From JAFGBZ01 sp043817715 (lineage in GTDB: Archaea; Iainarchaeota; Iainarchaeia; Iainarchaeales; JAFGBZ01), in NCBI GenBank assembly GCA_043817715.1, contig JBDRGO010000059.1, positions 1 to 29,537 of the forward strand: a stretch of 29,537 nucleotides of DNA. Reading direction: 5' to 3'. Positions 19,757 to 27,241 of this stretch are shown piece by piece (the stretch's first letter is position 1; each line of letters opens with the position of its first letter). The notes below the pieces were generated by a model. The model did not search any database. It saw only the letters and a program-made list of their open reading frames with translations, and was not told the DNA's origin. Both the position numbers and the translations under genes were made by a program.

Positions 19757-22535
19757 TTCAAAACATTGCATAGCCAAGCAAGCCAATAATTCAAAATCCA
19801 ATAAGGGATTTGTATTTTCAATTGATGCAACAGCAGCCGCAGTGATTTTTCTGCTTACTTTTTCCCTTCTTTCACTTTCATTTGCTTCTTCTTCATCTTC
19901 AAATGATATTGCATTCACTTCCCTAGTTAATTCCTCTTTTAATTCAGTTTTTAAATCCGGATTTCTGCTTCAGACAATTGAAGACAATCCCCCTTCAGCA
20001 AGCGCTGATTTGGTGAAGCAAAAATTTGATTCATTTGTTTCTGATAACTGGGAAACAAGAATTGAATTGACTTCATTTGATTTCAATTCAGTTGACTGCC
20101 GTGCTTACAAAACTTTTAAGGATTGCTTTCCTTCAGAAGGAGTTATTCAAGCATTTTCAGGAAATGAAATTCCTGAAGATAAAGATGTTTTTTCAATTAA
20201 AAAATTTTATTTGTTTCAGCAGCCTCCTGGCGAATGTGATTTGAATGGAGGGGCTTTTTTAAAGGAAGCAGTGGATGAAAAAGAATTTATGCGTTTATGG
20301 TTTGATGCCGCTCCGCAAACCGCTTTTTTTGATTTTAATGAAGATGAATTCCTGATTGATTTTAATGTTACATTAAATCCTTCTGATTCCCTTCAATGCG
20401 ACCAGAATATTGATGTGAATTTATCAATCACAATTCCTGAAACAGTCAGAAGCCCTGTTGATGTAATGATTGTAATGGATAACAGCGGGTCAATGAGCTG
20501 GGGTGGAATGGTTGGCGTAACAGATGCAACAAAATTAGTTAAATCAGGAAATTATGTTTTTTTGGCAGATGGAAGTTCAGGTTTAAGGTCAATTGATGTT
20601 TCTAATCCTTTGCTTCCTTCTCTTGCAGACCGTGAAGATGCAGGTACATTTATTGATGTTTCTGTTTCAGGAACAACTGCTTTTGTTGCCGACACTTCTT
20701 CCACCGATGAATTTTATTCTTATAATGTTTCTGATCCTGAAAATATTCCAAGCTATCTTGACAGGGAAAGCCTGAATTATATTACTGGATTATATGCTTT
20801 AGGAAATTATGTTTTTGTTGCAGGGCAAAGGACTTCAAGCAGCAGTACAAGAGGCTTATTGATTTATGATGCATCAAATCCAAGCAGTTTGAGTTATCTT
20901 TCCAGAGGAGCAGGCAGTGACCCTGAAGATGTATTTGTTTCAGGGGATTATGCTTATCTGGCTGACGGAACTTATGGATTAAAAGTTTTTGATATTTCAA
21001 ACAAATCTTCCCCTTCATTAACTGATTCGCTTGATTTTTCAGGAAGTTCAACTGAAGCAAAAGCGGTTTTTGTTTCAGGAAACACTGCATTTGTTGCAGG
21101 GGAATATGGCGGATTATATTCTTTTGATGTCACCAATAAAAATAATATTATTCAGCTTGATAATTATGACACTTATTATGCCAGAGATATATTTGTTTCA
21201 GGAAATTATGCTTTTGTTGTCGACAGTTCAGCAGGATTAATTATTCTTGATGTTTCCAATCCAAGCAATATGGTTTTGATTAAAGCAATAAATACTCCTT
21301 ATTCATTTAATTCAGTCTGGGTTGAAGGTGATTATGTGTTTATTGCGGCAGATTATTATTTTCTTACAATTAACTGGGTTTTAGGCCCAAGGCTTGATAA
21401 TGCAAAGGCTGCTGCAAGTGAATTCATTGATTTCAATGGATGGGATTTTAATAATGATCAAATGGGTTTGAGTTCATTCAATGGCTCTGCAACACTGGAA
21501 CAGCAGTTAACGCATAATAAAAATGATGTAAATTCAGCGGTTTATTCATTAATTGCTGATGATGGAACAAATATTTCAACTGGAATTTATTCTGCAACAG
21601 CTGAATTGATTTCGCCGAGGGCAAATCCGAATGCAGTCAAGTTTCAGGTATTGCTTTCTGACGGGCAGTCAAATTCAGGCGATTCTGATGCTGCATCACA
21701 GGCAGCCGCGGCGCAGGGAATAATGATTTTTACAATCGGTTTTGGTGCTGATGCTGATGAAGCTGAATTAAGGCTTATTGCTGAAAACACTGATGCAAAT
21801 TATTATGCTGCAACTGATGCTAATGCTTTGGCAGAAATTTATGAATTGATTGCAAGGGAAATTCAAAGCAGGGCATCTGATTCAAGTTTGTCTGTCCCTG
21901 TTTTTGGCGGGGCATTGGCAGTTGATTTAGGCGGGGGTGTTTTGGTTGATGGAAATATTGTTTTTGATGTCGGCTCCATTCAGGCAGGAGAAACATGGTC
22001 TGCATCATATACTTTGAATTTTCCATGCAATATAACTGATAACTGCGGAATTGAAGCAATTAGTTTTCCAGGGGAAGGAAGCGTTTTTTCTTTCACTGAT
22101 TCAGACAGCAATATTCATTTTTTTGATTTTAATGTATTTGAAACAATTTCTTTTTTGAATCGCGATTTAAATGTGGATATTTTTGGCGGAACAATTTATT
22201 CTCCTGCGGAAATTTATCTTGACATAAATGTTGCAAGCATTGGCGATTTGGCTGCAGATGCATCTACTTTAAGGATTTATCTGGATAACATTGGCACACC
22301 TCCTTTAAGCTCTTTCAGCGTTCCAAGGCTTTGCGGAACAATTGAAACAGATTCCTGCAGTTCAACTTCAGCAGTTTATCATATTCAATTGGATCAGACA
22401 GGGAAATTGTATGCCACAATAAATGATGACAATGCAGTAAGTGAATGCCCTTTAGGGAATATTGATGCAGTGCATTGCTATGCCGCTCCGCAAAGCCAGG
22501 CAATAATAATTGAATTTTTTGCATGGAGGAAATAA
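19725..22535 (+). CDS. Pilin-anchored VWA protein with an inserted beta-propeller, PilY1-like
   Basis: A 936-residue extracellular protein and probable pilus-tip adhesin. The N-terminus resembles a class III signal and assembly helix (SNKG-FVFSIDATAAAVIFLLTF, about 24-50). A VWA domain starts with the metal-binding D-N-S-G-S (252-256). It is interrupted at about residue 260 by seven LVIVD-like repeats (about 274-550; SGNYVFLADGSSGLRSIDVS, SGDYAYLADGTYGLKVFDIS and so on), then resumes at LDNAKAAASEFIDF. The other metal-site parts follow: DDGTNISTGI with its Thr, and LLSDGQSNSG with its Asp. Beta domains make up the C-terminus. The propeller therefore lies in the loop after the first VWA strand. 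TTG 19725 is chosen from its strong SD. Bacterial PilY1 pairs VWA and propeller end to end; nesting is unusual. The pilus-cluster context supports a tip role. Confidence 0.8.
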   Translation: MISQYIRYGNNSKHCIAKQANNSKSNKGFVFSIDATAAAVIFLLTFSLLSLSFASSSSSNDIAFTSLVNSSFNSVFKSGFLLQTIEDNPPSASADLVKQKFDSFVSDNWETRIELTSFDFNSVDCRAYKTFKDCFPSEGVIQAFSGNEIPEDKDVFSIKKFYLFQQPPGECDLNGGAFLKEAVDEKEFMRLWFDAAPQTAFFDFNEDEFLIDFNVTLNPSDSLQCDQNIDVNLSITIPETVRSPVDVMIVMDNSGSMSWGGMVGVTDATKLVKSGNYVFLADGSSGLRSIDVSNPLLPSLADREDAGTFIDVSVSGTTAFVADTSSTDEFYSYNVSDPENIPSYLDRESLNYITGLYALGNYVFVAGQRTSSSSTRGLLIYDASNPSSLSYLSRGAGSDPEDVFVSGDYAYLADGTYGLKVFDISNKSSPSLTDSLDFSGSSTEAKAVFVSGNTAFVAGEYGGLYSFDVTNKNNIIQLDNYDTYYARDIFVSGNYAFVVDSSAGLIILDVSNPSNMVLIKAINTPYSFNSVWVEGDYVFIAADYYFLTINWVLGPRLDNAKAAASEFIDFNGWDFNNDQMGLSSFNGSATLEQQLTHNKNDVNSAVYSLIADDGTNISTGIYSATAELISPRANPNAVKFQVLLSDGQSNSGDSDAASQAAAAQGIMIFTIGFGADADEAELRLIAENTDANYYAATDANALAEIYELIAREIQSRASDSSLSVPVFGGALAVDLGGGVLVDGNIVFDVGSIQAGETWSASYTLNFPCNITDNCGIEAISFPGEGSVFSFTDSDSNIHFFDFNVFETISFLNRDLNVDIFGGTIYSPAEIYLDINVASIGDLAADASTLRIYLDNIGTPPLSSFSVPRLCGTIETDSCSSTSAVYHIQLDQTGKLYATINDDNAVSECPLGNIDAVHCYAAPQSQAIIIEFFAWRK

Positions 22536-22536
22536 A

Positions 22537-23511
22537 ATGGGAAACAATAAGGGAATTTTTTATTCAGTCACAATTATGCTGTTTATTGTTTCATTGATTT
22601 CTTTTGTTTCTTCTTTGGAGGGAATTTCTTTTTCATTTAATTCAGTTTTTACTGATTTATCTGAATCAAATCAGATTGATTCAAAATTTGACTTGATTTA
22701 TTCCTCAATTATGCTTGATTCAAATGGTTCAGTGAAAGAGGTAAAGGAAAGGCTGATGCCGATGAATTATGATTTGGATGAAAATTCTTTTTCACTGGGT
22801 TTTTCCCTGCCTTTGACAAGCGCGGTTCAGGCGCTTTATTTTGATTACATTAATGCTCTGGAAATTTCATTTAAAGACCAGAATATTGAAAGGTTTGACG
22901 GGGTTTTTGCTGATTTTAATTCGGCAAAAAATTCTGACTGGGGCGGAGACCAGAATTCAATTAATTTCCTTTTATTATCCCATTGCGCGCAGGCAAGCTT
23001 TATTGATTTAAACGAATTTGAGTTAAATGCAGGAAACTGTTTTCAAAACCGGTTTGACTTCAATGCAGTCAGGCGCATTGATTTGAATCTGTCTGTGATG
23101 AATTATTATTCAGAGGACTTCAATTCAGTTTACTGTTATCTGAATGGAGCAGACGGATGTGTTCAGGATGATTTTAATTCACTTGACCCGAATCCGTTTA
23201 TTGAAATAAGTTTTTATGATGAAAGCTGCAGCAACTGCATTCTTTCCGAAAGCGACAAAGAAATTTCACTGCATTTTAATCCTGCGGAAAACAATTACAT
23301 TATTTTTTCCTGTTTTGGGGTAGAATGCATTTCATCTCCAATAAGAATAAATTTTTCCGATTCCTTTTCTTTAATGCGGAGCGGGGCAAACAGGATTTCC
23401 TCTTCAGTTAAATTTGATTTTAATTCCTCTGCTGAATCATTAATTCTGGATGATGTTAATTTTTCGGTTTTTAAACAGGCAGGAATACAAGAAAGGAGAC
23501 TTATAAAATGA
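22537..23511 (+). CDS. Pilin-like extracellular protein (4)
   Basis: A 324-residue protein starting MGNNKG-IFYSVTIMLFIVSLISFVSSL. The signal resembles that of the VWA protein (NKG then two hydrophobic/aromatic residues and Ser) rather than the classical Q-x-S-x-E-F form. The soluble part is Asp/Asn/Phe-rich with several cysteines (LLSHCAQ, GNCFQN, YCYLNGADGCV, ESCSNCILSE, FSCFGVECIS) that may form disulfides. No known enzyme domain. ATG 22537 is preceded by GGAGG (22525-22529) and follows the VWA stop by one base. It may act as a minor pilin near the tip. Confidence 0.72.
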   Translation: MGNNKGIFYSVTIMLFIVSLISFVSSLEGISFSFNSVFTDLSESNQIDSKFDLIYSSIMLDSNGSVKEVKERLMPMNYDLDENSFSLGFSLPLTSAVQALYFDYINALEISFKDQNIERFDGVFADFNSAKNSDWGGDQNSINFLLLSHCAQASFIDLNEFELNAGNCFQNRFDFNAVRRIDLNLSVMNYYSEDFNSVYCYLNGADGCVQDDFNSLDPNPFIEISFYDESCSNCILSESDKEISLHFNPAENNYIIFSCFGVECISSPIRINFSDSFSLMRSGANRISSSVKFDFNSSAESLILDDVNFSVFKQAGIQERRLIK

Positions 23512-23732
23512 ATTTAAATTTTTTAAGTAAAAATTTTAAATCTTTAAAGTTGCTTTTTGCAAATTTAAAAATTAAAACCGAAGATTTTACTGCTTTTAAT
23601 TCTTTTAATTCTTTTAATTTCTTTAATTTCTTTAATTTTTTTAATTTCTTTAATTTTTTTAATTTTTTTAATTTTTTTAATTTTTTTACTGCTTTTAATT
23701 TTTTTAATTTTTTTAAGGAGGAATTAAAATGA
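23508..23732 (+). CDS. Phe/Asn repeat ORF coupled on both sides
   Basis: A 74-residue frame with AAGGAG (23493-23498) nine bases before its ATG. The start overlaps the previous stop, and its stop overlaps the next ATG (ATGA at both ends). Residues 28-69 are fourteen three-residue units: TAF, NSF twice, NFF eight times, TAF, NFF twice. Its last codons (AAG GAG GAA) form the SD of the following gene. It may be a real small hydrophobic peptide or a coupling leader expanded by slippage. I claim no function. Confidence 0.4.
   Translation: MNLNFLSKNFKSLKLLFANLKIKTEDFTAFNSFNSFNFFNFFNFFNFFNFFNFFNFFNFFTAFNFFNFFKEELK
23589..23714 (+). repeat. 9-bp tandem repeat, 14 units
   Basis: Units of AATTTYTTT (variants ACTGCTTTT, AATTCTTTT) run for 126 bp. 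The period is three codons, so copy-number changes keep the frame open and preserve the stop/start overlap with the next gene. Confidence 0.9.
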
Positions 23733-24892
23733 ATTTAAATGATTTGTTTTTGCCTTTCATAATTGCCTTTTCAGCAGTTCTTTTATTTGCCTTTCTCCCC
23801 GCAATTCCCTTTTCTCCTGCAAATGCAGTTCTTTCCCTTCCTGAATTAACCCTTCTTAATGAGTCTTTTTCCGTTGAACAAGATGAAATTCTTCAAATAA
23901 ATGCATTTTATTCTTTTGGAATAAATGAAATTGAATTCAATGGGCAGAAATTTCCTTGCAGGAATGCTTCAAATTGTTCTGCCGAATTCCCTGTTTTATT
24001 CAGTTCTCCTGGAACAAAGCAGATTTCATTTAATGTGTATTCTGGTTCAGATGTTTTTGAAATAAAAAAAACAATTAAGGTATTTGATTCAAAAAAGAAA
24101 TGCCTTGACGGAACCGAATTCAATAAATGCTCTGAAAAATTGTTTTTCTGCGGCAACGGAAAGCTTTCCGAGGACTGCGGAAAATGCGGCTGCTTTAATG
24201 GCTTTGAATGCATTGAATCAAAATGCATTCTTGTTTTCCCTGAACTGGATTTTTCAGCAATTGAATTCAGAACTCTGGCCGGAAGCGGCAGAACTTTTCC
24301 TGTTCTTTTTTCAGTTAAAAACAACCTGCTTTCTTCAGTTTCTGAAGGCACTGTTTTAACTGCAAAACTTTTAATGGATGAAAAAGAAATAAGCGGAAAA
24401 GAAGCAGATGAAAATGAAATGCATGGAAAAGAAATAAGCTCTTTGGATTTTTCTTTTTCTTCAAAGCCTGAAGAAAAACAGCAGATTGAATTAAATTTTG
24501 TATTGCCTGAATTAAATGCAGGAACAGGCATTTTTTCAGTTGAATTAAATTATTCAGATAAAAGACTTGCATTAATTGAATTAGGGGAAGTGCAGGTGCT
24601 TGAGCCCACAGGAATTCCCCCAAATGCTCCGAAAAATCTTAATGCAGTCATTTACGCAAACGCGGTTGACTTAAGCTGGACTGCAGGGGATTCAAGAACC
24701 GCTTATTTCAAGGTATATAAAAGCATTAATATAACTCCTGCATTTGTTTCCTATGGCCTTGCAGGGGAAACTGAATCAAATTCATTTTCCTTTGATTCAG
24801 TTGAAAAAGGAAAAATATTTTTTGTTGTCACTGCAGTGGATGTGTTTGGGTTGGAGTCAGATTATTCTGATTCTGTAATGATTGAAAATTAG
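23729..24892 (+). CDS. Secreted Cys-rich protein with C-terminal fibronectin domain
   Basis: A 387-residue exported protein. The N-terminus has a signal peptide or anchor (about 5-33; possible cleavage after ANA). A beta domain follows with Cys77 and Cys83, then a compact cysteine cluster with Cys125, 134, 141, 150, 153, 155, 161 and 166 (CGNGKLSEDCGKCGCFNGFEC), probably disulfide-knotted. Another beta domain and a fibronectin type III domain (about 296-385, PPNAPKNLNAVIYANAVDLSWTAGD) complete it. GGAGG (23717-23721) serves the ATG. Its place in the pilus cluster suggests a surface partner of the pilus. The 108-bp gap after it repeats GGYTAAATG and holds no gene. Confidence 0.78.
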   Translation: MNLNDLFLPFIIAFSAVLLFAFLPAIPFSPANAVLSLPELTLLNESFSVEQDEILQINAFYSFGINEIEFNGQKFPCRNASNCSAEFPVLFSSPGTKQISFNVYSGSDVFEIKKTIKVFDSKKKCLDGTEFNKCSEKLFFCGNGKLSEDCGKCGCFNGFECIESKCILVFPELDFSAIEFRTLAGSGRTFPVLFSVKNNLLSSVSEGTVLTAKLLMDEKEISGKEADENEMHGKEISSLDFSFSSKPEEKQQIELNFVLPELNAGTGIFSVELNYSDKRLALIELGEVQVLEPTGIPPNAPKNLNAVIYANAVDLSWTAGDSRTAYFKVYKSINITPAFVSYGLAGETESNSFSFDSVEKGKIFFVVTAVDVFGLESDYSDSVMIEN

Positions 24893-25000
24893 GCTAAATG
24901 AATTTTGGTTAAAAGAAAATGATTGAATTAGGTTAAATGCAAAAGAATTAGTTAAAGGCAAAAATTTTAAATAAGGTTTTCCTTAATTGAAGGGATGTAA

Positions 25001-25495
25001 TTGGAAAAAGAAAAAAAACCAGGGTTTATCCAGAAAATGAAAAATATTTTTTTCAGGAAAAAGCCCGCCAAACTGCAGGAATCTGATTTGCAGAGCGCAC
25101 AGCAGGAAGAAAAAAATCCCTTTCAGGAAAACAGGTTGAAAATTGGAAAATCAATGCAGGAAAAATCAAATTCTGCAGGGGAAAAAATTCTGACTGATTT
25201 TGATTCAATTGAATCATTTATTGAATCAAAAGGCTCAACAAATGCCGCTGAAATAAGCAGGGCATTGGGAATTCCAAAAAAAAGAATTATGAATTGTGCA
25301 TTGGTTCTGGAGAAGGCAGGATTAATTGATGTAAAATACCCTGCTTTTGGTTCGCCGAAAATTGTTTTTTTAAATAAAAATGAAAATGGAAATCCTGAAT
25401 ACGGCAATAAAAAAATTGCTGAAATCAGCAGTAAAAAATTAACTGAGAAAAAGCAGGAAATTAAAAAAAAGAAAAAAGGCGGTTTATTTGGCTGA
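25001..25495 (+). CDS. Winged-helix protein overlapping the pilus ATPase gene
   Basis: A 164-residue cytoplasmic protein from TTG 25001 (AAGGGAT upstream at 24990-24996). The N-terminus (1-55) is basic and probably disordered (GFIQKMKNIFFRKKPAK). Residues about 66-125 read as a winged helix (SIESFIESKGSTNAAEISRALGIPKKRIMNCALVLEKAGLIDVKYPAFGSPKIVFL). The tail is very lysine-rich and ends KKKKKGGLFG. It overlaps the ATPase start by eight bases, so the two are translationally coupled. It could regulate the pilus genes or act as an assembly partner of the ATPase; which one is not evident. Confidence 0.7.
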   Translation: MEKEKKPGFIQKMKNIFFRKKPAKLQESDLQSAQQEEKNPFQENRLKIGKSMQEKSNSAGEKILTDFDSIESFIESKGSTNAAEISRALGIPKKRIMNCALVLEKAGLIDVKYPAFGSPKIVFLNKNENGNPEYGNKKIAEISSKKLTEKKQEIKKKKKGGLFG

Positions 25496-27020
25496 AAAAA
25501 TTTTAAAGCAATATGAAATACTTTCCGAAGGAATAACACTTAAAATAAAAGTTCTTGAAACAGATGCTGATTTTGTTAAGCATTATTTTCTTGGCTTGCC
25601 TGAATTCGGGGAAGGAACAAAAGCACTGCTGAATTCCTTAAAGCCTGTTTTGATTTCAGATCCGAAAATCAAGGCAGAAACAATGCTTGATTCAAAAAAA
25701 GTCAAGGAATTAAAGGATAAAATCAGGGAAAGGGCGGCGGCAGTGATTGCAGTTCAGCTTCCGAAGCTTTCAAAAGAAAACCAGTCTGTTCTTGCTTCAA
25801 TTTTGCTTGCAGACATGCTTGGCTTGGGGGAAATTGAATTCATTCTTGACGACCCTAATCTGGAAGAAATTGTAATTAATTCAGCCAAAGACCCGGTATG
25901 GGTTTTTCATAAGGAATTCGGCTGGCTTAAATCAAATGTATTGATTAAAAACGAGGAAGAAATCCATAATTTTTCAAGCATTATTGCAAGAAGGGTCGGA
26001 AAGCAGATAACCATTCTTACTCCTTTGCTTGATGCTCATTTGATTTCAGGCGACAGGGTTAATGCAACGCTTAAGCCAATCAGTGCGCAGGGAAACACAA
26101 TTACAATCAGGCGTTTTCGCCGTGACCCATGGACAGTAATTGATTTCATTAAAAACAAAACAGTTAATTCTGAATTAATGGCTTTGGTCTGGATAGCCAT
26201 GCAGTATGAAATGAATATGATTTTATCAGGAGGAACTGCATCAGGAAAAACAAGTTTCCTTAATATTTGCCTTCCGTTTATTCAGCCGAATCATAGGGTA
26301 CTGACAATGGAGGACACAAGGGAAATTAATCTGCCTGATTTCATGCATTGGGTGCCGATGAGTTCGCGTGAACCGAATCCTGAAGGAAAAGGAAAAGTTG
26401 AACTGCTTGATTTATTGGTTAATTCCTTGCGTATGCGTCCGGACAGGATAATTGTAGGTGAAATAAGGAGGCAAAGGGAAGCAGAAGTAATGTTTGAGGC
26501 AATGCATACAGGTCACAGTGTTTATACAACATTCCATGCAAACACCGCAGATGAAACAATCCGAAGATTTACAAACCCTCCGATTGATATTCCTCCTGCA
26601 ATGCTTGAAGCAGTTCATTTGAATGTTGTTTTGTTCAGGAACCGAAGATTAGGAATAAGAAGGGTTCTGGAACTGGCTGAATATGTGCCTGAAAGAAGAG
26701 GCGATACAAGCATAGTCAAGGCAAATGTATTGTACAGATGGCGTGCAACAGACGACACAATTTCCAAAACCGCGGAAAGCATCCGCTTAATGGATGAGCT
26801 TTCTTTGCATACTGGGCTTGGTCCGAATGAAATCCAGAAAGATTTGGACCAGAAAAAAATGATTCTTGACTGGATGGTTGAAAAAAACATTGCAGGAATT
26901 TACAATGTCGGAAAAATAATCAGCGAATATTATAAGGACCCGGAATATATTTTGGAAAAAGCCAAAAAAAATTCTAATCCAGGGGAATTAATTGAAGCAA
27001 AAAAAACCGCGGAGAATTGA
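25488..27020 (+). CDS. Type II/IV secretion ATPase, PilB/TadA/ArlI family
   Basis: Hexameric ATPase that drives assembly of the pilus-like filament. The 510 residues have an N-terminal domain (about 1-210, with EEIVINSAKDPVWVFHKEFGWLKSN) and a RecA-like core: Walker A GGTASGKT (248-255), Asp-box region TMEDTREINLP (273-283), Walker B RIIVGEIR (320-327) and His box HTGHSVYTTFHA (340-351). It starts at TTG 25488, inside the winged-helix gene. Two platform genes follow, as in the EpdJ/K/L pilus system of Methanococcus, rather than the single ArlJ of archaella. No second, retraction-type ATPase is seen. Confidence 0.94.
   Translation: MAEKILKQYEILSEGITLKIKVLETDADFVKHYFLGLPEFGEGTKALLNSLKPVLISDPKIKAETMLDSKKVKELKDKIRERAAAVIAVQLPKLSKENQSVLASILLADMLGLGEIEFILDDPNLEEIVINSAKDPVWVFHKEFGWLKSNVLIKNEEEIHNFSSIIARRVGKQITILTPLLDAHLISGDRVNATLKPISAQGNTITIRRFRRDPWTVIDFIKNKTVNSELMALVWIAMQYEMNMILSGGTASGKTSFLNICLPFIQPNHRVLTMEDTREINLPDFMHWVPMSSREPNPEGKGKVELLDLLVNSLRMRPDRIIVGEIRRQREAEVMFEAMHTGHSVYTTFHANTADETIRRFTNPPIDIPPAMLEAVHLNVVLFRNRRLGIRRVLELAEYVPERRGDTSIVKANVLYRWRATDDTISKTAESIRLMDELSLHTGLGPNEIQKDLDQKKMILDWMVEKNIAGIYNVGKIISEYYKDPEYILEKAKKNSNPGELIEAKKTAEN
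26980..27003 (+). repeat. 24-bp direct repeat, copy in the ATPase 3' end
   Basis: This stretch, containing AGGGGAATTAATTGAAGC, recurs exactly at 27143-27166. In the second copy the AGGGG acts as an SD and the TTG as a start for a mini-ORF. Confidence 0.85.
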
Positions 27021-27241
27021 TTGAAGAATAAAATAAATTATATAATAAAAAAACTGCATTAAAAAATAAATTTTTCATGAAATTAATTGGAATAAAAAAT
27101 ATTTGGGAGAATTAATTTAATAATAAATCAAGAAATTTTTTTCAGGGGAATTAATTGAAGCAAAAACCAATGAACAAATTAATCGCAGAGGGGTTTTAGT
27201 TGGTGAATTTAGTGAAATGTTTTGGAGGGATATTTAATTGA
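27021..27241 (+). other. Spacer tiled with mini-ORFs between ATPase and platform genes
   Basis: Short frames follow one another: TTG 27021-27062 (13 residues, abutting the ATPase stop, SD GGAG 27011-27014), ATG 27077-27115 (12 residues, no SD), TTG 27155-27199 (14 residues, SD AGGGG), and TTG 27200-27241 (13 residues, SD GAGGGG). The third ends directly before the fourth. The fourth overlaps the TTG of the platform gene and carries its GGAGGG. The first frame begins MKNK like the platform protein itself, hinting at duplicated gene starts. Confidence 0.4.
27143..27166 (+). repeat. 24-bp direct repeat, spacer copy
   Basis: Exact copy of 26980-27003, 163 bp downstream. Confidence 0.85.

Noticed and set aside
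23908..24531. A 207-residue reading frame on the minus strand
   Set aside because: It is antisense to a well-supported secreted protein, Phe/Ser-rich, and has no start signals; a shadow frame.
24893..25000. Further mini-ORF chain before the winged-helix gene
   Set aside because: TAA-ATG contacts recur, but the frames are only 4-5 codons and lack SDs, so I did not count it with the stronger cases.
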